Source: Blattabacterium cuenoti (GTDB taxonomy: Bacteria > Bacteroidota > Bacteroidia > Flavobacteriales > Blattabacteriaceae). From it: a stretch of 64,000 nucleotides of DNA. The notes under the pieces were generated by a model that saw only the letters and a list, made by a program, of their open reading frames with translations, did no database searches and was not told the DNA's origin. The DNA lies in NCBI RefSeq assembly GCF_014251575.1, contig NZ_CP059191.1:558001-622000 (forward strand), written 5' to 3'. Position numbers and translations under genes: made by a program. Positions 51,192 through 60,338 of the stretch are shown one piece after another. Position 1 is the first letter of the stretch. Each line of letters opens with the position of its first letter.

Positions 51192-52202
51192 CTAAGAAGA
51201 CAGAGAAGACATGTAATGAATAAGATCTACTAATTTTGTGGAATAACCAACCTCATTATCATACCAAGAAACTATTTTTAAAAAATTTTGACTCAACATC
51301 ATGCTAGAATTAGCATCAAAAATAGAAATTCTATCATCTCCTATAAAATCTGATGAAACAACAGCTTCTTCTGTATATCCTAATATTCCTTTTAATGTAG
51401 TTTCAGAAGCTTTCTTCATACAGTGTTTAACTTGATCATAATTAGTCTTATTTTTCAGAAAAACTGTAAAATCCAGAACAGATACGTCTGTAACAGGAAC
51501 CCTAAAAGCCATTCCAGTTAATTTTCCATTTAAATTTGGTATAATTTTTCCGACTGCATTAGCGGCTCCCGTAGATGCAGGAATAATATTAGTTAATGAA
51601 GATCTTCCTGCTCTCCAATCTCTAGCAGAAACAGAATCAACTACTTTTTGAGTAGCTGTGGAAGCATGTATAGTGGTCATTAATCCCTCTAACACTCCAA
51701 AATTATCATCTAACACTTTGACAATTGGAGATAAACAATTCGTAGTACAGGAAGCATTTGATACTATTTTTTCATTTGGTTTCATTTTTGTATGATTAAC
51801 TCCCATTACAAACATAGGAATATCATCTTTAGGAGGAGCTGATAAGATCACTTTTTTAGATCCTGATTTCAAATGTGCATTAGATAAATCTCTTGTTAAA
51901 AAAAGTCCAGTAGATTCAACAACATATTCTACATTTAAGTCTCCCCAATTGAGTTTATTAGGATCCTTTTGATTAGTTACTTTTACTCGTTTTTCATTTA
52001 GAACTAAATATTTTTCATCTTCTATCCGAATATTTCCTTTAAAGGAACCATGAACCGAATCATATTTTAATATATAAGCTAAATACTCTATAGAAACTAA
52101 ATCATTTACACATACTACTTCAATATTTTCCCTATTTAAAGCAGATAATAAAACTAGTTTTCCTATTCTTCCAATCCCATTTATTCCTATTTTAATAGAC
52201 AT
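51192..52202 (-). CDS. gapA: Glyceraldehyde-3-phosphate dehydrogenase
   Basis: A 336-residue GAPDH with INGIGRIGKLVL (NAD fold), the catalytic Cys in SNASCTTNCLSP, HASTATQKVVD and the C-terminal SWYDNEVGYSTK. It serves glycolysis and, with PckA, gluconeogenesis. It is the last gene of the minus-strand run sucD-pth-tRNA-lepA-gapA, 31 bp after lepA. Confidence 0.98.
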   Translation of the reverse strand: MSIKIGINGIGRIGKLVLLSALNRENIEVVCVNDLVSIEYLAYILKYDSVHGSFKGNIRIEDEKYLVLNEKRVKVTNQKDPNKLNWGDLNVEYVVESTGLFLTRDLSNAHLKSGSKKVILSAPPKDDIPMFVMGVNHTKMKPNEKIVSNASCTTNCLSPIVKVLDDNFGVLEGLMTTIHASTATQKVVDSVSARDWRAGRSSLTNIIPASTGAANAVGKIIPNLNGKLTGMAFRVPVTDVSVLDFTVFLKNKTNYDQVKHCMKKASETTLKGILGYTEEAVVSSDFIGDDRISIFDANSSMMLSQNFLKIVSWYDNEVGYSTKLVDLIHYMSSLSS

Positions 52203-52233
52203 ATTAAATAATTTTTTGATTTATTTTGTAAAA

Positions 52234-54024
52234 TTAATTTTTAACTTTCAAGAAAGTCATAAAAGCAGATGATGGAATTTCCACTTTTCCTATCTTTCGC
52301 ATTTTTTTCTTTCCTTTTTTTTGTTTTTCTATGAGTTTTCTTTTACGAGAAACATCTCCTCCATAACATTTATCAGTTACATTTTTTCTTAAAGCTTTAA
52401 TAGTTTCTCTTGCTATAATTTTTCCAGATACAGAAACTTGAATAGGAATACTAAATTGATGTTTTGGGATTAATAAAGCTAATTCTTGACATATTTTTTT
52501 TGACAAAGAGTAAGCTTTATTTTTATGAACCAAAAGAGATAAGGGTTCTATTTTTTTATGATTAATCAATACAGTAATTTTTTTTAAATCTGAATTTCTA
52601 TAACCAATAAAACTATAATCAAAAGAAGCATATCCTCTTGAAATTGTTTTCAATTTATCATAAAAATCAAATACAATTTCGGATAAAGGCATTTCAAATG
52701 TAATTTTTATTCTTTCAGATGTCAAATAATTTTGATTTTCAATCATGATTCCACGTTTACCAATACATAAAGATATTATACTTCCTATATAAATATCTTT
52801 AGTAAAAATAGAAACTAAAACGTAAGGTTCTTCTATTTTTTTAAATTTTTCCATTTCTGGAAAATCTGAAGGATTATTAATTAAAAGAACTTGATCATTT
52901 TTCATATGAACTTTATAAGAAACATTAGGAATGGTAAGAATTACAGAAATACCATATTCTCGTTCTAAACGATCTTTAACCACTTCCATATGAAGTAATC
53001 CTAAAAAACCGCAGTGGAAACCAAATCCTAAAGCAGGAGATGATTCACTACTAAAAGAAAGAGCCGAATCATTTAAATGTAATTTTTCCATAGAAGAATG
53101 TAATTCCTCATACTTATCGGAATCAACTGGATAAATACTTGCAAAAACCATAGGTTTAACCTCTTCAAATTTTTCTATAGCTTTAATAGAAGGATCATTA
53201 TCATCTGTTATTGTATCTCCTACTTTTACTTCATAAGTATTTTTTATTCCAGAAACAACATATCCAACATCTCCCGTATTAATTCTATTTTTAGAAACAC
53301 GTTTTAATTTAAGAGTCCCTATTTCATAAGCATAATAAACTTTTCCTGTGGACATGAATCGTAATTTCTGTCCTTTTCGAATAGAACCATTTTTGATTCT
53401 AAAAAAAGCTTCAACTCCTGTAAATGGATTATATAAAGAATCAAAAATTATAGCCTGCAAAGGGGCTTTTGGGTCTCCTTTTGGAGAAGGAATGCATGTA
53501 ACAATTCTTTCCAAAATATTACTAATTCCTAGTCCATTTTTAGCACTGACAGGAATAATATCTTCCATTTTACATTGTACTAACTCCATTATCTCTTCCA
53601 TAACTTTTTCAGAAATAGAATCCAATAAATCAATTTTATTCAAAATTGGAATAATAACAAGATTCTTTTTCAAGGCCAAAGAAAGATTAGATATAGTTTG
53701 AGCTTGTACACTTTTAGTACAATCCACAACAAGTAAAGCACCTTCACATGCAGCAATAGAACGTGACACTTCATAAGAAAAATCTACATGACCAGGTGTA
53801 TCTATTAGATTCAGAATATATACTTGATCATTATATTTATATTCCATTTGAACAGCGTGACTTTTGATAGTTATTCCACGTTCTCTTTCCAAATCCATAT
53901 CATCTAATAACTGATTTCGTATTCTTTTAGAAATAGTTTTTGTAAACTCTAATAAACGATCTGCTAATGTACTTTTTCCGTGATCTATATGTGCAATAAT
54001 ACAGAAATTGCGAATATAATGCAT
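52234..54024 (-). CDS. lepA: Elongation factor 4 (LepA)
   Basis: A 596-residue translational GTPase with G1 AHIDHGKSTLADRLLE, the switch region RERGITIKSHAVQM, DTPGHVDF, NKIDL and the EF4-specific C-terminal domain (EPLSLLVHK, RKNVTDKCYGGDVSRKRKLI). It remodels stalled ribosomes. I start it at ATG 54024, giving MHYIRNFCIIAHIDHGKST; a longer in-frame start at 54084 would run into the tRNA-Arg gene and is rejected. Confidence 0.97.
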   Translation of the reverse strand: MHYIRNFCIIAHIDHGKSTLADRLLEFTKTISKRIRNQLLDDMDLERERGITIKSHAVQMEYKYNDQVYILNLIDTPGHVDFSYEVSRSIAACEGALLVVDCTKSVQAQTISNLSLALKKNLVIIPILNKIDLLDSISEKVMEEIMELVQCKMEDIIPVSAKNGLGISNILERIVTCIPSPKGDPKAPLQAIIFDSLYNPFTGVEAFFRIKNGSIRKGQKLRFMSTGKVYYAYEIGTLKLKRVSKNRINTGDVGYVVSGIKNTYEVKVGDTITDDNDPSIKAIEKFEEVKPMVFASIYPVDSDKYEELHSSMEKLHLNDSALSFSSESSPALGFGFHCGFLGLLHMEVVKDRLEREYGISVILTIPNVSYKVHMKNDQVLLINNPSDFPEMEKFKKIEEPYVLVSIFTKDIYIGSIISLCIGKRGIMIENQNYLTSERIKITFEMPLSEIVFDFYDKLKTISRGYASFDYSFIGYRNSDLKKITVLINHKKIEPLSLLVHKNKAYSLSKKICQELALLIPKHQFSIPIQVSVSGKIIARETIKALRKNVTDKCYGGDVSRKRKLIEKQKKGKKKMRKIGKVEIPSSAFMTFLKVKN

Positions 54025-54054
54025 AATGAGAATTAGGTTAATAAACAAATCAAA

Positions 54055-54127
54055 TAACCTTGAAGGGATTCGAACCCATACCATAGAAATCGGAATCCTA
54101 TATTCTATCCTATTAAACTACAAGGTT
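54055..54127 (-). tRNA. tRNA-Arg (CCG)
   Basis: The minus-strand cloverleaf has acceptor AACCTTG/CAAGGTT, anticodon stem TAGGA/TTCTA with loop TTCCGAT, and anticodon CCG at 54091-54093. T arm ATGGGTTCGAATCCCTT, discriminator A. It lies between pth and lepA and is probably processed from their common transcript. CGG codons are rare here, so retention of this isoacceptor is notable. Confidence 0.93.
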
Positions 54128-54134
54128 GAATTAA

Positions 54135-54701
54135 TTAAGAATTATTATTGAATAAATTCATCGTTTTTTGTAGTCCATTTGTTACAAATGAAAATACTAT
54201 TTTTACCCCTATATCTAATTTAGAAAATAAAAAATTTATTTCTTCATTTTTCCAATTTTCTAATACATAATCATCTACCTTTTTTTTAAAATGATTTTTA
54301 ATCCCAAAACGAAGACGTGCATAATGTGATGTTCCTATTTCTTTTTCTATGCTTTTTAATCCATTATGTCCTCCACTCCTTCCCTTTCCTCTTAAACGGA
54401 AAAGACCAAAATTAAGATAAATATCATCAGATATTATAAGAACATTTTTTAAGAAAATTTTTTCTTTCATCATCCAATATTTAACAGATAGACCACTATG
54501 ATTAACGTAAGTAGAAGGTTTTAAAAAAAAAAGTAATTTTTTTTGATAACTGAATTTTGAAATGAATCCTAGTTTTTTTTTTGAAAAAGAAAGAAAATGT
54601 TTTTTAGCAATTTGATCTAAAATTAAAAATCCAAGATTGTGTCTTGTTTTTTCATAGAAATATCCAGGATTACCTAATCCAGTTATCAAAAATTTATCCA
54701 T
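54135..54701 (-). CDS. pth: Peptidyl-tRNA hydrolase
   Basis: A 188-residue Pth with GLGNPGYFYEKTRHNLGFLILD, carrying the catalytic His and Asn, and RLRGKGRSGGHNGLKSIE. It recycles peptidyl-tRNA dropped from ribosomes. It sits 37 bp after sucD and 7 bp before tRNA-Arg. Confidence 0.97.
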   Translation of the reverse strand: MDKFLITGLGNPGYFYEKTRHNLGFLILDQIAKKHFLSFSKKKLGFISKFSYQKKLLFFLKPSTYVNHSGLSVKYWMMKEKIFLKNVLIISDDIYLNFGLFRLRGKGRSGGHNGLKSIEKEIGTSHYARLRFGIKNHFKKKVDDYVLENWKNEEINFLFSKLDIGVKIVFSFVTNGLQKTMNLFNNNS

Positions 54702-54738
54702 TTCAAATTTTTTGAAAAAATTTTACTGACTTAATCCA

Positions 54739-55614
54739 TTAATGAAAAACTTCATATACAGTCATCCCTATATTTGCTGGAGATTTAACTATATGTATTC
54801 CATTTTTTTCCATTATATTCATTTTTGCTTGTGCTGTTTCTATTCTTTTTTCTATAATAGCACCAGCGTGTCCCATTGTTCTTCCTTTCGGAGCCGTTTG
54901 TCCTGCTATAAAACCTATTACTGGCTTTTTATTGTTCAATTTTTTTATCCATTCTGCCGCTTCAATCTCCAATCTTCCCCCTATTTCTCCTATCATAACA
55001 ATACATTCAGTTTCTTTATCCTCTAAAAATAATTTCATAATTTCTTTTATACTCATTCCAATAATAGAATCTCCTCCTATTCCAATAGCTGTAGAAATTC
55101 CATAACCAAATTTTACAATTTGATCAGCAGCTTCATAAGTAAGAGTTCCTGATCTAGAAATTATTCCTATTTTTCCTTTTTTTCTAAAAACTGAGTTAGG
55201 CATAATTCCTACTTTAGATTCTTCTGTAGAAATAATTCCAGGACAATTTGGACCGATTAAACAAGACCTTTTTTCTTTTAATAAATGTTTTACTTTAATC
55301 ATATCTGAAACAGGAATTCCTTCTGTAATACATACAATCACTTCAACATTCGCATAAATAGATTCAAAAATAGCATCTGAAGCAAAAGAAGAAGGGACGA
55401 AAATAACACTCACATTTCCTCCTGTTTTTTTTACTGCTTCTTCAACAGTATTAAAAATAGGAACTCCTAAATAAACCTTTCCTCCTTTTCCTGGAGTAAT
55501 ACCTCCTACTATAGGGGTTCCATAATTCATCATTTGTTCAGTATGAAATAAACCCTCTTTTCCAGTTAATCCTTGTACAATAACTCTAATGTTTTTATCT
55601 ATCAAAATACTCAT
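54739..55614 (-). CDS. sucD: Succinyl-CoA synthetase alpha subunit
   Basis: A 291-residue protein with the CoA-binding VQGLTGKEGLFHTEQM, the IGPNCPGII stretch, SRSGTLTYEA and the phosphorylated His in GRTMGHAGAI. It makes succinate and ATP/GTP from succinyl-CoA in the TCA cycle. Start ATG at 55614 gives MSILIDKN; the earlier ATG at 55635 adds seven unlikely residues. The beta subunit is not in the window. Upstream lies a 515-bp stretch without a clear gene. Confidence 0.96.
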   Translation of the reverse strand: MSILIDKNIRVIVQGLTGKEGLFHTEQMMNYGTPIVGGITPGKGGKVYLGVPIFNTVEEAVKKTGGNVSVIFVPSSFASDAIFESIYANVEVIVCITEGIPVSDMIKVKHLLKEKRSCLIGPNCPGIISTEESKVGIMPNSVFRKKGKIGIISRSGTLTYEAADQIVKFGYGISTAIGIGGDSIIGMSIKEIMKLFLEDKETECIVMIGEIGGRLEIEAAEWIKKLNNKKPVIGFIAGQTAPKGRTMGHAGAIIEKRIETAQAKMNIMEKNGIHIVKSPANIGMTVYEVFH

Positions 55615-55658
55615 AATCTTTTCTAATTTATGCAAAATTTTTACTTTATAATTCTTTA

Positions 55659-55820
55659 TTAAAAATTAATGTGATGCATTGATCTTAAAAAGTTATCCAA
55701 ATAAGGAATCAATAATCTATTTTTTGTTTCTAAAAAATAAATTTTATTGGTGTTATTAACGGTATCTACTTTTTTAACAATTTCTGTGTTTTTCACTATT
55801 AAAATAACTGTAGAAGTCAT
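55659..55820 (-). CDS. Small ORF of unknown significance (53 aa)
   Basis: An ATG-started frame reading MTSTVILIVKNTEIVKKVDT and ending SMHHINF before TAA. No motif is recognised. It is the longest open frame in the 515-bp gap and may be a fragment of a lost gene or chance. Confidence 0.2.
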   Translation of the reverse strand: MTSTVILIVKNTEIVKKVDTVNNTNKIYFLETKNRLLIPYLDNFLRSMHHINF

Positions 55821-55913
55821 TTTTAATATGAAAAAAAATAGTACACATTAATCCATTTTTTTAAAAAATCTATATTATTTTTATCAGTTTTTCTTTTATT
55901 CGTATTTGATCAT

Positions 55914-55935
55914 AATTTATTTCATGAAATAAATT
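55914..55935. repeat. Perfect 22-bp palindrome
   Basis: AATTTATTTCA followed immediately by its reverse complement TGAAATAAATT. It could be a hairpin terminator remnant behind lpxC-fabZ or an operator; no T tract follows on either strand. Confidence 0.4.
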
Positions 55936-56129
55936 CCTTTATATAATAAATTCCGATAAAAAGTTAAATTACGCTTTAACCTTTTTAAATTTATACTTTA
56001 TGGATTTTTTAATTTAGTTATTACAAATAACATATCCTTATTCTTTAAAAAAGAAATTATTTTATTCTTCTTTATCCCATTGTATATTGGAATCATTTTT
56101 TTAAATCAAAGTTTTTGTCAAAATTTGTC

Positions 56130-57449
56130 TTAATTTTTAACTACTTTTGCCATAACTTCTGCTTCTATCACAAGTTTATTATTTACGTAACCTTTTCCTT
56201 TCATATGAACTATTCCTCTTTTCATAGGTTCCAATAAATCAACTTTAAAAATGATTATGTCTCCAGGTACTATTTTATGTTTAAATTTAACTTTATCTAT
56301 TTTTAAAAAATAAGTAGAATACAATTCAGGATTGTTTAATTTATTTAACACAAGTATTCCTCCTACTTGTGCTATAGCTTCTATCTGCAATACTCCAGGC
56401 ATGATCGGTTCTTTTGGAAAATGCCCTATAAAAAACGATTCATTCATAGTTACATTTTTAACTCCTGTGACACTAGATTCCGTTAAATCTATGATTTTAT
56501 CCACCATAAGAAATGGAGGTTTATGAGGCAAAATTTTCATGATCTTTTTTATATCTAAGATGGGATCCCTTGCTAAATTAAATTTAGGAATATCATTATT
56601 TTTAAATATTTTAACTTTTTTAATTAACTCCTTTAAGAATTGCATAATAATATAATTATCAGGCTTATAAAAAATCAATTTTCCTTTTAATTTAGCACCT
56701 GTTAAAGTTAAAAAACCTATAATATCTAAAAGAAGATGTTTAGCTATTTCATTAGATTCTTGATAGGTAAATGAAGAAAAATAAGATATAGGTTTTTCTT
56801 TCATTTTAAGTTGATTGATTGAAAATAAATTATTACCTTTTATAGATTTTTTAGTCATTTTTTCACGAAGAATACAAAAAGTTTTTGAATTAGCTATTTT
56901 TTGTTTAAACTGATCTAAATGTTTTAAAACTGCATTTTGTCCAAATTTTGAATCAAAATCTATTATAGTCATGATTTCAAATTTTTTAGCGGGGAAAGCC
57001 ATGATTTCTGCTCCTGTTTTTTTATTTTCATAAGAAATAATTTCTTTTATCGAATAATATTTTCTGTTTGCATCTTGTTCTATTACTCCAACTTTTTCAA
57101 TTGCTTCTACAAATAATTTTGAAGAACCATCCATAATAGGAATTTCTATGTTATCTAATTCTATAATAACATTATCTAAATCCATTCCTGTAAGAGCCGC
57201 AAGAACATGTTCAATCGTATAAATTTTAAATCCATTTTTTTCCAAAATAAGACCTTGATCTATTCTTTCTTTTAACAAGAAAGAAAAATGAGCCTTTATG
57301 CAAGGTTTTTCTTTGATATCTGTTCTAATAAAAATAAATCCTGTATGTTCTGGAGCTGGTTTAAAAGTAATAGTCACTTTTTTTTCAGTATATAAACCGA
57401 ATCCTTGCAAAGAAATTTTTTCTGCAATAGTTTTTTGCTTTTCAAGCAT
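56130..57449 (-). CDS. LpxC-FabZ fusion with a degraded LpxC active site
   Basis: A 439-residue fusion typical of Bacteroidota. Residues 1-290 are LpxC-like (UDP-3-O-acyl-GlcNAc deacetylase) and 296-439 are FabZ (3-hydroxyacyl-ACP dehydratase). The zinc ligands remain: His81 in TIEHVLAAL, and His238 and Asp242 in HLLLDIIG. However, the general-acid His (A. aeolicus His265, in the usual GHxxN) is Asn265 in YKPDNYIIM; its partner Asp246 is Phe; and the GLHTG motif reads GLYTE (Tyr20). FabZ is intact, with ILPHKPPFLMVD and GHFPKEPIMPGVLQIEA (His343, Glu357). I infer that FabZ function is selected and lipid A deacetylation is lost or weak. Confidence 0.92.
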   Translation of the reverse strand: MLEKQKTIAEKISLQGFGLYTEKKVTITFKPAPEHTGFIFIRTDIKEKPCIKAHFSFLLKERIDQGLILEKNGFKIYTIEHVLAALTGMDLDNVIIELDNIEIPIMDGSSKLFVEAIEKVGVIEQDANRKYYSIKEIISYENKKTGAEIMAFPAKKFEIMTIIDFDSKFGQNAVLKHLDQFKQKIANSKTFCILREKMTKKSIKGNNLFSINQLKMKEKPISYFSSFTYQESNEIAKHLLLDIIGFLTLTGAKLKGKLIFYKPDNYIIMQFLKELIKKVKIFKNNDIPKFNLARDPILDIKKIMKILPHKPPFLMVDKIIDLTESSVTGVKNVTMNESFFIGHFPKEPIMPGVLQIEAIAQVGGILVLNKLNNPELYSTYFLKIDKVKFKHKIVPGDIIIFKVDLLEPMKRGIVHMKGKGYVNNKLVIEAEVMAKVVKN

Positions 57450-57568
57450 ATAATATATATATTAGATTTTTATTGAAAACAATAGGATATAAATTTATTC
57501 ATAAGAAAGTATTAGAAAAATAAAAAACTTTATGTAATTTATTCATTGTTGATTATCTGTGTTTATAT

Positions 57569-57739
57569 ATGAGTCTTACAAAGCGTGTTACTTTTTTTTT
57601 TGTAGGTTTTATTATCGGAATTTTGATTCTGTTATTTTTTTCTCAAACATTTCGAAAAAGATTGAAAAATAAAAAAATAGTAGAAAAAAAAGACTTTCAT
57701 AATCTTAGAAAACATGAAAAGAACTTATCAGCCTTCTAA
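57569..57739 (+). CDS. Short membrane-anchored ORF (56 aa) upstream of rpmH
   Basis: ATG-started frame reading [20 protein letters not shown] and on to an Arg/Lys-rich tail ending EKNLSAF. One membrane helix (about 9-26) with positive flanks. It overlaps rpmH by 26 bp. Flavobacteria have a longer protein (DUF4258-type, as I recall) with a similar anchor at this locus, so it may be a truncated survivor. A T10 run (57592-57601) lies in frame. Confidence 0.45.
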   Translation: MSLTKRVTFFFVGFIIGILILLFFSQTFRKRLKNKKIVEKKDFHNLRKHEKNLSAF

Positions 57740-57863
57740 CAGAAAAAAAGTAAATGTTCACGGATTTATCAAACGAATGAATACGAAAGCAGGTCGCTTG
57801 ATTATATCTAGAAGAAGAAAAAAAGGAAGAATAAAATTAGCAGTTTCTAATTTCAAAAAATAA
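57714..57863 (+). CDS. rpmH: 50S ribosomal protein L34
   Basis: A 49-residue, highly basic protein, [20 protein letters not shown] then [19 protein letters not shown], an unmistakable L34. It begins inside the preceding short ORF in another frame and its last 11 bp overlap the convergent M14 peptidase. Confidence 0.97.
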   Translation: MKRTYQPSNRKKVNVHGFIKRMNTKAGRLIISRRRKKGRIKLAVSNFKK

Positions 57864-59013
57864 AATTAAAAAATTCCACATCTCCAATTTCTGGATAGTT
57901 TTTTCCATAAAAAATTTGGCCTGGAGTAATAAATTCTTCATAAGCAAAAAAGTTGGATAAATCTCCTATATCAACGATTTTAGAAACAAAAGAAAGATTT
58001 TTTTTTTCAAAATCAAATTCCTCAAAATTCATTAGTCCTATATCAATTATAAATTGATTATCCCCTTTTTGTATTTGAACCTTCCGATATATTTTATCTA
58101 ATAAAACATTTTTGTTTTCTGGAATGGAAAGATAATATTCATAGTCTTTTTCAAGATTATCGTTGTGATAAGAAACAAAATAAAATCCTGCAAGAATGGA
58201 TAAAAAATTATATTTTCTAATTTTCTCTTTATGATTATCTTTAGGATAATTTCCTGCTTCAAACAATACACAAGGATAACCTAACTTTTGCAGATTATCT
58301 CCAGTTGCTGTAGGATAAAATTCATCAGAAAATCTACCCACTGATCCAACATCAGGTAATACCTTTTGAACTTCTTTCGCAATAAAATGTATAATTCCCA
58401 TAGATTTTTTTCTATGAAAAAAATCATCATTTTGAGATGATACAGAAGGAGATAAAAAAGATAAAATTGCAGGATTAAAACATTCATTTCCAACATTATA
58501 AACACTTTTTTGATCATGTAAATTAAATAAAATATGAGGAGATTCTTTGTAAATCTCCTGAAAAAGAACTTGTATTTCTGGAGATTGTAAACGAATCGAA
58601 TCTCTGTTTAAATCAATGTTTATAGCATTTCTTCTTTGAAATTTTTCAGATCCATCTGGATTCAACATTGGAATATATAAAATGGTTAAACTTTCTTTAA
58701 AAAATTTAACTAAATCATGATTTTCTTGTTTTGAAAGAAAATGAAAAATATCAAACATAGATTTTGTTCCAGTTGTTTCATTTCCATGCATTTGAGACCA
58801 AATAAATATTTTTATTTTTCCAATACCCCATTTGATTTTGAAAATTTCTCTTTTTTCTACAGAAAATCCTATAGGAGTAATAGAGCATATATTATTATAT
58901 TTTTTTATAATTTCCAACAAATTATAATGTCTAAAAATTTTGGAAGGACTAATGCTTTTATCTTTAAAGGATTCATAACCATGAAATATAGATTTTATAT
59001 CAAATAATGACAT
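57853..59013 (-). CDS. M14-family zinc carboxypeptidase
   Basis: A 386-residue metallopeptidase. It has the zinc-binding His and Glu in [12 protein letters not shown], the substrate Arg region [18 protein letters not shown], the third zinc ligand in [11 protein letters not shown] and the catalytic Glu in [10 protein letters not shown]. No signal peptide is evident, so cytoplasmic. The family cleaves C-terminal residues; the substrate is unknown, with peptide or murein-peptide recycling as options. Its end overlaps rpmH by 11 bp. Confidence 0.88.
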   Translation of the reverse strand: MSLFDIKSIFHGYESFKDKSISPSKIFRHYNLLEIIKKYNNICSITPIGFSVEKREIFKIKWGIGKIKIFIWSQMHGNETTGTKSMFDIFHFLSKQENHDLVKFFKESLTILYIPMLNPDGSEKFQRRNAINIDLNRDSIRLQSPEIQVLFQEIYKESPHILFNLHDQKSVYNVGNECFNPAILSFLSPSVSSQNDDFFHRKKSMGIIHFIAKEVQKVLPDVGSVGRFSDEFYPTATGDNLQKLGYPCVLFEAGNYPKDNHKEKIRKYNFLSILAGFYFVSYHNDNLEKDYEYYLSIPENKNVLLDKIYRKVQIQKGDNQFIIDIGLMNFEEFDFEKKNLSFVSKIVDIGDLSNFFAYEEFITPGQIFYGKNYPEIGDVEFFNFIF

Positions 59014-59284
59014 AATAAATTTATAATTTTTATCTTAAAAGAGTTCTATATTTATTTTAATTTTTTTATCTTTCAATAGCATCAAAAAAAATGGAAAGAT
59101 TATGAAAATTATCAATAAATTTTTATCAATACTAAATTAAACGATTTTGTGGATTATTGATGTATGAATATCAAATATGAATATCAAAATTGTATTTTCA
59201 ATCTCAAAAAAAATGAAATTAAGTTTCATCAGTTTTTTTTCTGTATTTTTTTCTGAAAACAGGACAAAATGAAATTTTTTGATT
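59014..59284. other. 271-bp divergent intergenic region
   Basis: Very AT-rich spacer between the M14 peptidase and the CPBP protease. It should hold both promoters, but I find no exact TAnnTTTG pair. It contains a tandem 13-bp repeat (59163-59188). No RNA gene or ORF is supported. Confidence 0.5.
59163..59188 (+). repeat. Two tandem copies of a 13-bp unit
   Basis: TATGAATATCAAA repeated twice without a gap, about 100 bp before the CPBP gene. It may be slippage or a regulator binding pair. Confidence 0.6.
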
Positions 59285-60079
59285 ATGAAGAATTATTTTA
59301 AAATAAATTACATAGAGTCTATTTTATTAATAGTTGCATTTACTGCTTTAAATTTTTTCAATGCAATTTTTAGAAAGTTATTAATTTCTGTTAATTTACC
59401 TGAAAGTATGATATTTTCAATATCATATACTCTTCCTTTCATATTTTTATTTATTTTCATTTCTCATCAATCTCAAAAAAAAAATCTTATCATAGACTTG
59501 TCTATGAAATTTTCATCATGGTATATTTATTTTATTATTTTTTGCATGATGTTTTGTATGATTCTTCTCAACGAATATATTTCTTCATTGGTCCCGAGAG
59601 AAGGGCCTATATTAGGCAACATGTATAAAGAAATTGAAGATTTTTTGAAAGAAGAAGTTAAAAATCCAATTCCTTTTTTTTCCACTACAGTCTTATTAGC
59701 TCCTATATGTGAAGAAGTTCTTTTTAGAGGAATCATTTTAAATGGAATGTTAAAAAATAAAATACATCCAATCAAAGCCATTTTATTTTCTTCATTTTTA
59801 TTTGGATTGACTCATATGAACCCATGGCAATTTGTAGGAGGTTTTTTTATTGGAAGTTTTATAGGATTCATTTATTTTGTCACATCTTCTATTATAGACT
59901 GTATATTATTACATATCTTTAATAATGCTTTTGCTGTATTTAACATGTTTTTTTTCATAAAAAATGAAGAGATTTCTTCACAAGAGATAGACCTAAATTT
60001 TTGGTTAATTTTGACGATTCTCTTCACTATAATAATTACAGGTAGTATTTTTCTCTTAAAAAGAAGAAGAAAAATATGA
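59285..60079 (+). CDS. CPBP-family intramembrane protease
   Basis: A 264-residue polytopic membrane protein with the Abi/CPBP motifs: EEVLFRG (motif 1, EExxxR), FGLTHMNPW (motif 2 His) and LLHIFNNAFAVF (motif 3 His/Asn), so the metalloprotease site is complete. The bacterial role is unclear; relatives process prenylated or lipid-linked proteins or bacteriocins. ATG at 59285 is preferred over the TTG at 59279. Its stop overlaps the next gene by ATGA. Confidence 0.88.
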   Translation: MKNYFKINYIESILLIVAFTALNFFNAIFRKLLISVNLPESMIFSISYTLPFIFLFIFISHQSQKKNLIIDLSMKFSSWYIYFIIFCMMFCMILLNEYISSLVPREGPILGNMYKEIEDFLKEEVKNPIPFFSTTVLLAPICEEVLFRGIILNGMLKNKIHPIKAILFSSFLFGLTHMNPWQFVGGFFIGSFIGFIYFVTSSIIDCILLHIFNNAFAVFNMFFFIKNEEISSQEIDLNFWLILTILFTIIITGSIFLLKRRRKI

Positions 60080-60336
60080 AAAAATTATTATCAAATATGA
60101 TAAAAGACACTTCCAGAAAAGCAGAGTTTTTTTGTTTAAAAATCAGTGAAAAAGAAACTTATTTCTTGAAAAGAAAATTATCTAGAAAAATTTCAAAAAA
60201 AATTATTGAACACCAAGATTTTGGATATGATTCTGTATTCATTACAAATGATTATAAACATGAAATGAATAAAATCAGTCATAGAATCAAAACTTTCAAT
60301 AACTTAATTCAGTTTCTAAATAATAGAAATTTTTAA
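60076..60336 (+). CDS. Uncharacterised 86-residue protein between CPBP protease and RNase Z
   Basis: Lys-rich soluble small protein (KDTSRKAEFFCLKISEKETY near the start) without a recognised domain. It is tightly packed: ATGA overlap with the CPBP gene and 2 bp before rnz, which argues it is translated. I do not recognise it. Confidence 0.6.
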   Translation: MKKLLSNMIKDTSRKAEFFCLKISEKETYFLKRKLSRKISKKIIEHQDFGYDSVFITNDYKHEMNKISHRIKTFNNLIQFLNNRNF

Positions 60337-60338
60337 TA

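Larger units (their letters stand above)
55615..56129. other. 515-bp intergenic stretch, probably decayed coding sequence
   Basis: This is by far the longest gap in a window where most spacers are under 100 bp. It separates lpxC-fabZ from sucD on the same strand. All frames are broken by stops within about 60 codons. From memory, free-living flavobacteria carry lpxA, efp and an lpxD-like gene at this place, so I read it as the scar of their loss; I could not recognise any residual motif of those genes. It holds a 53-codon ORF and a 22-bp palindrome listed separately. Confidence 0.5.

Noticed and set aside
54025-54084. Extended N-terminus of LepA (20 extra residues)
   Set aside because: It would overlap the tRNA-Arg(CCG) gene, and the extra residues do not resemble EF4; the ATG at 54024 gives the family start.
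59163-59188. CRISPR-like or satellite repeat
   Set aside because: Only two adjacent 13-bp copies with no spacers; simple local duplication.
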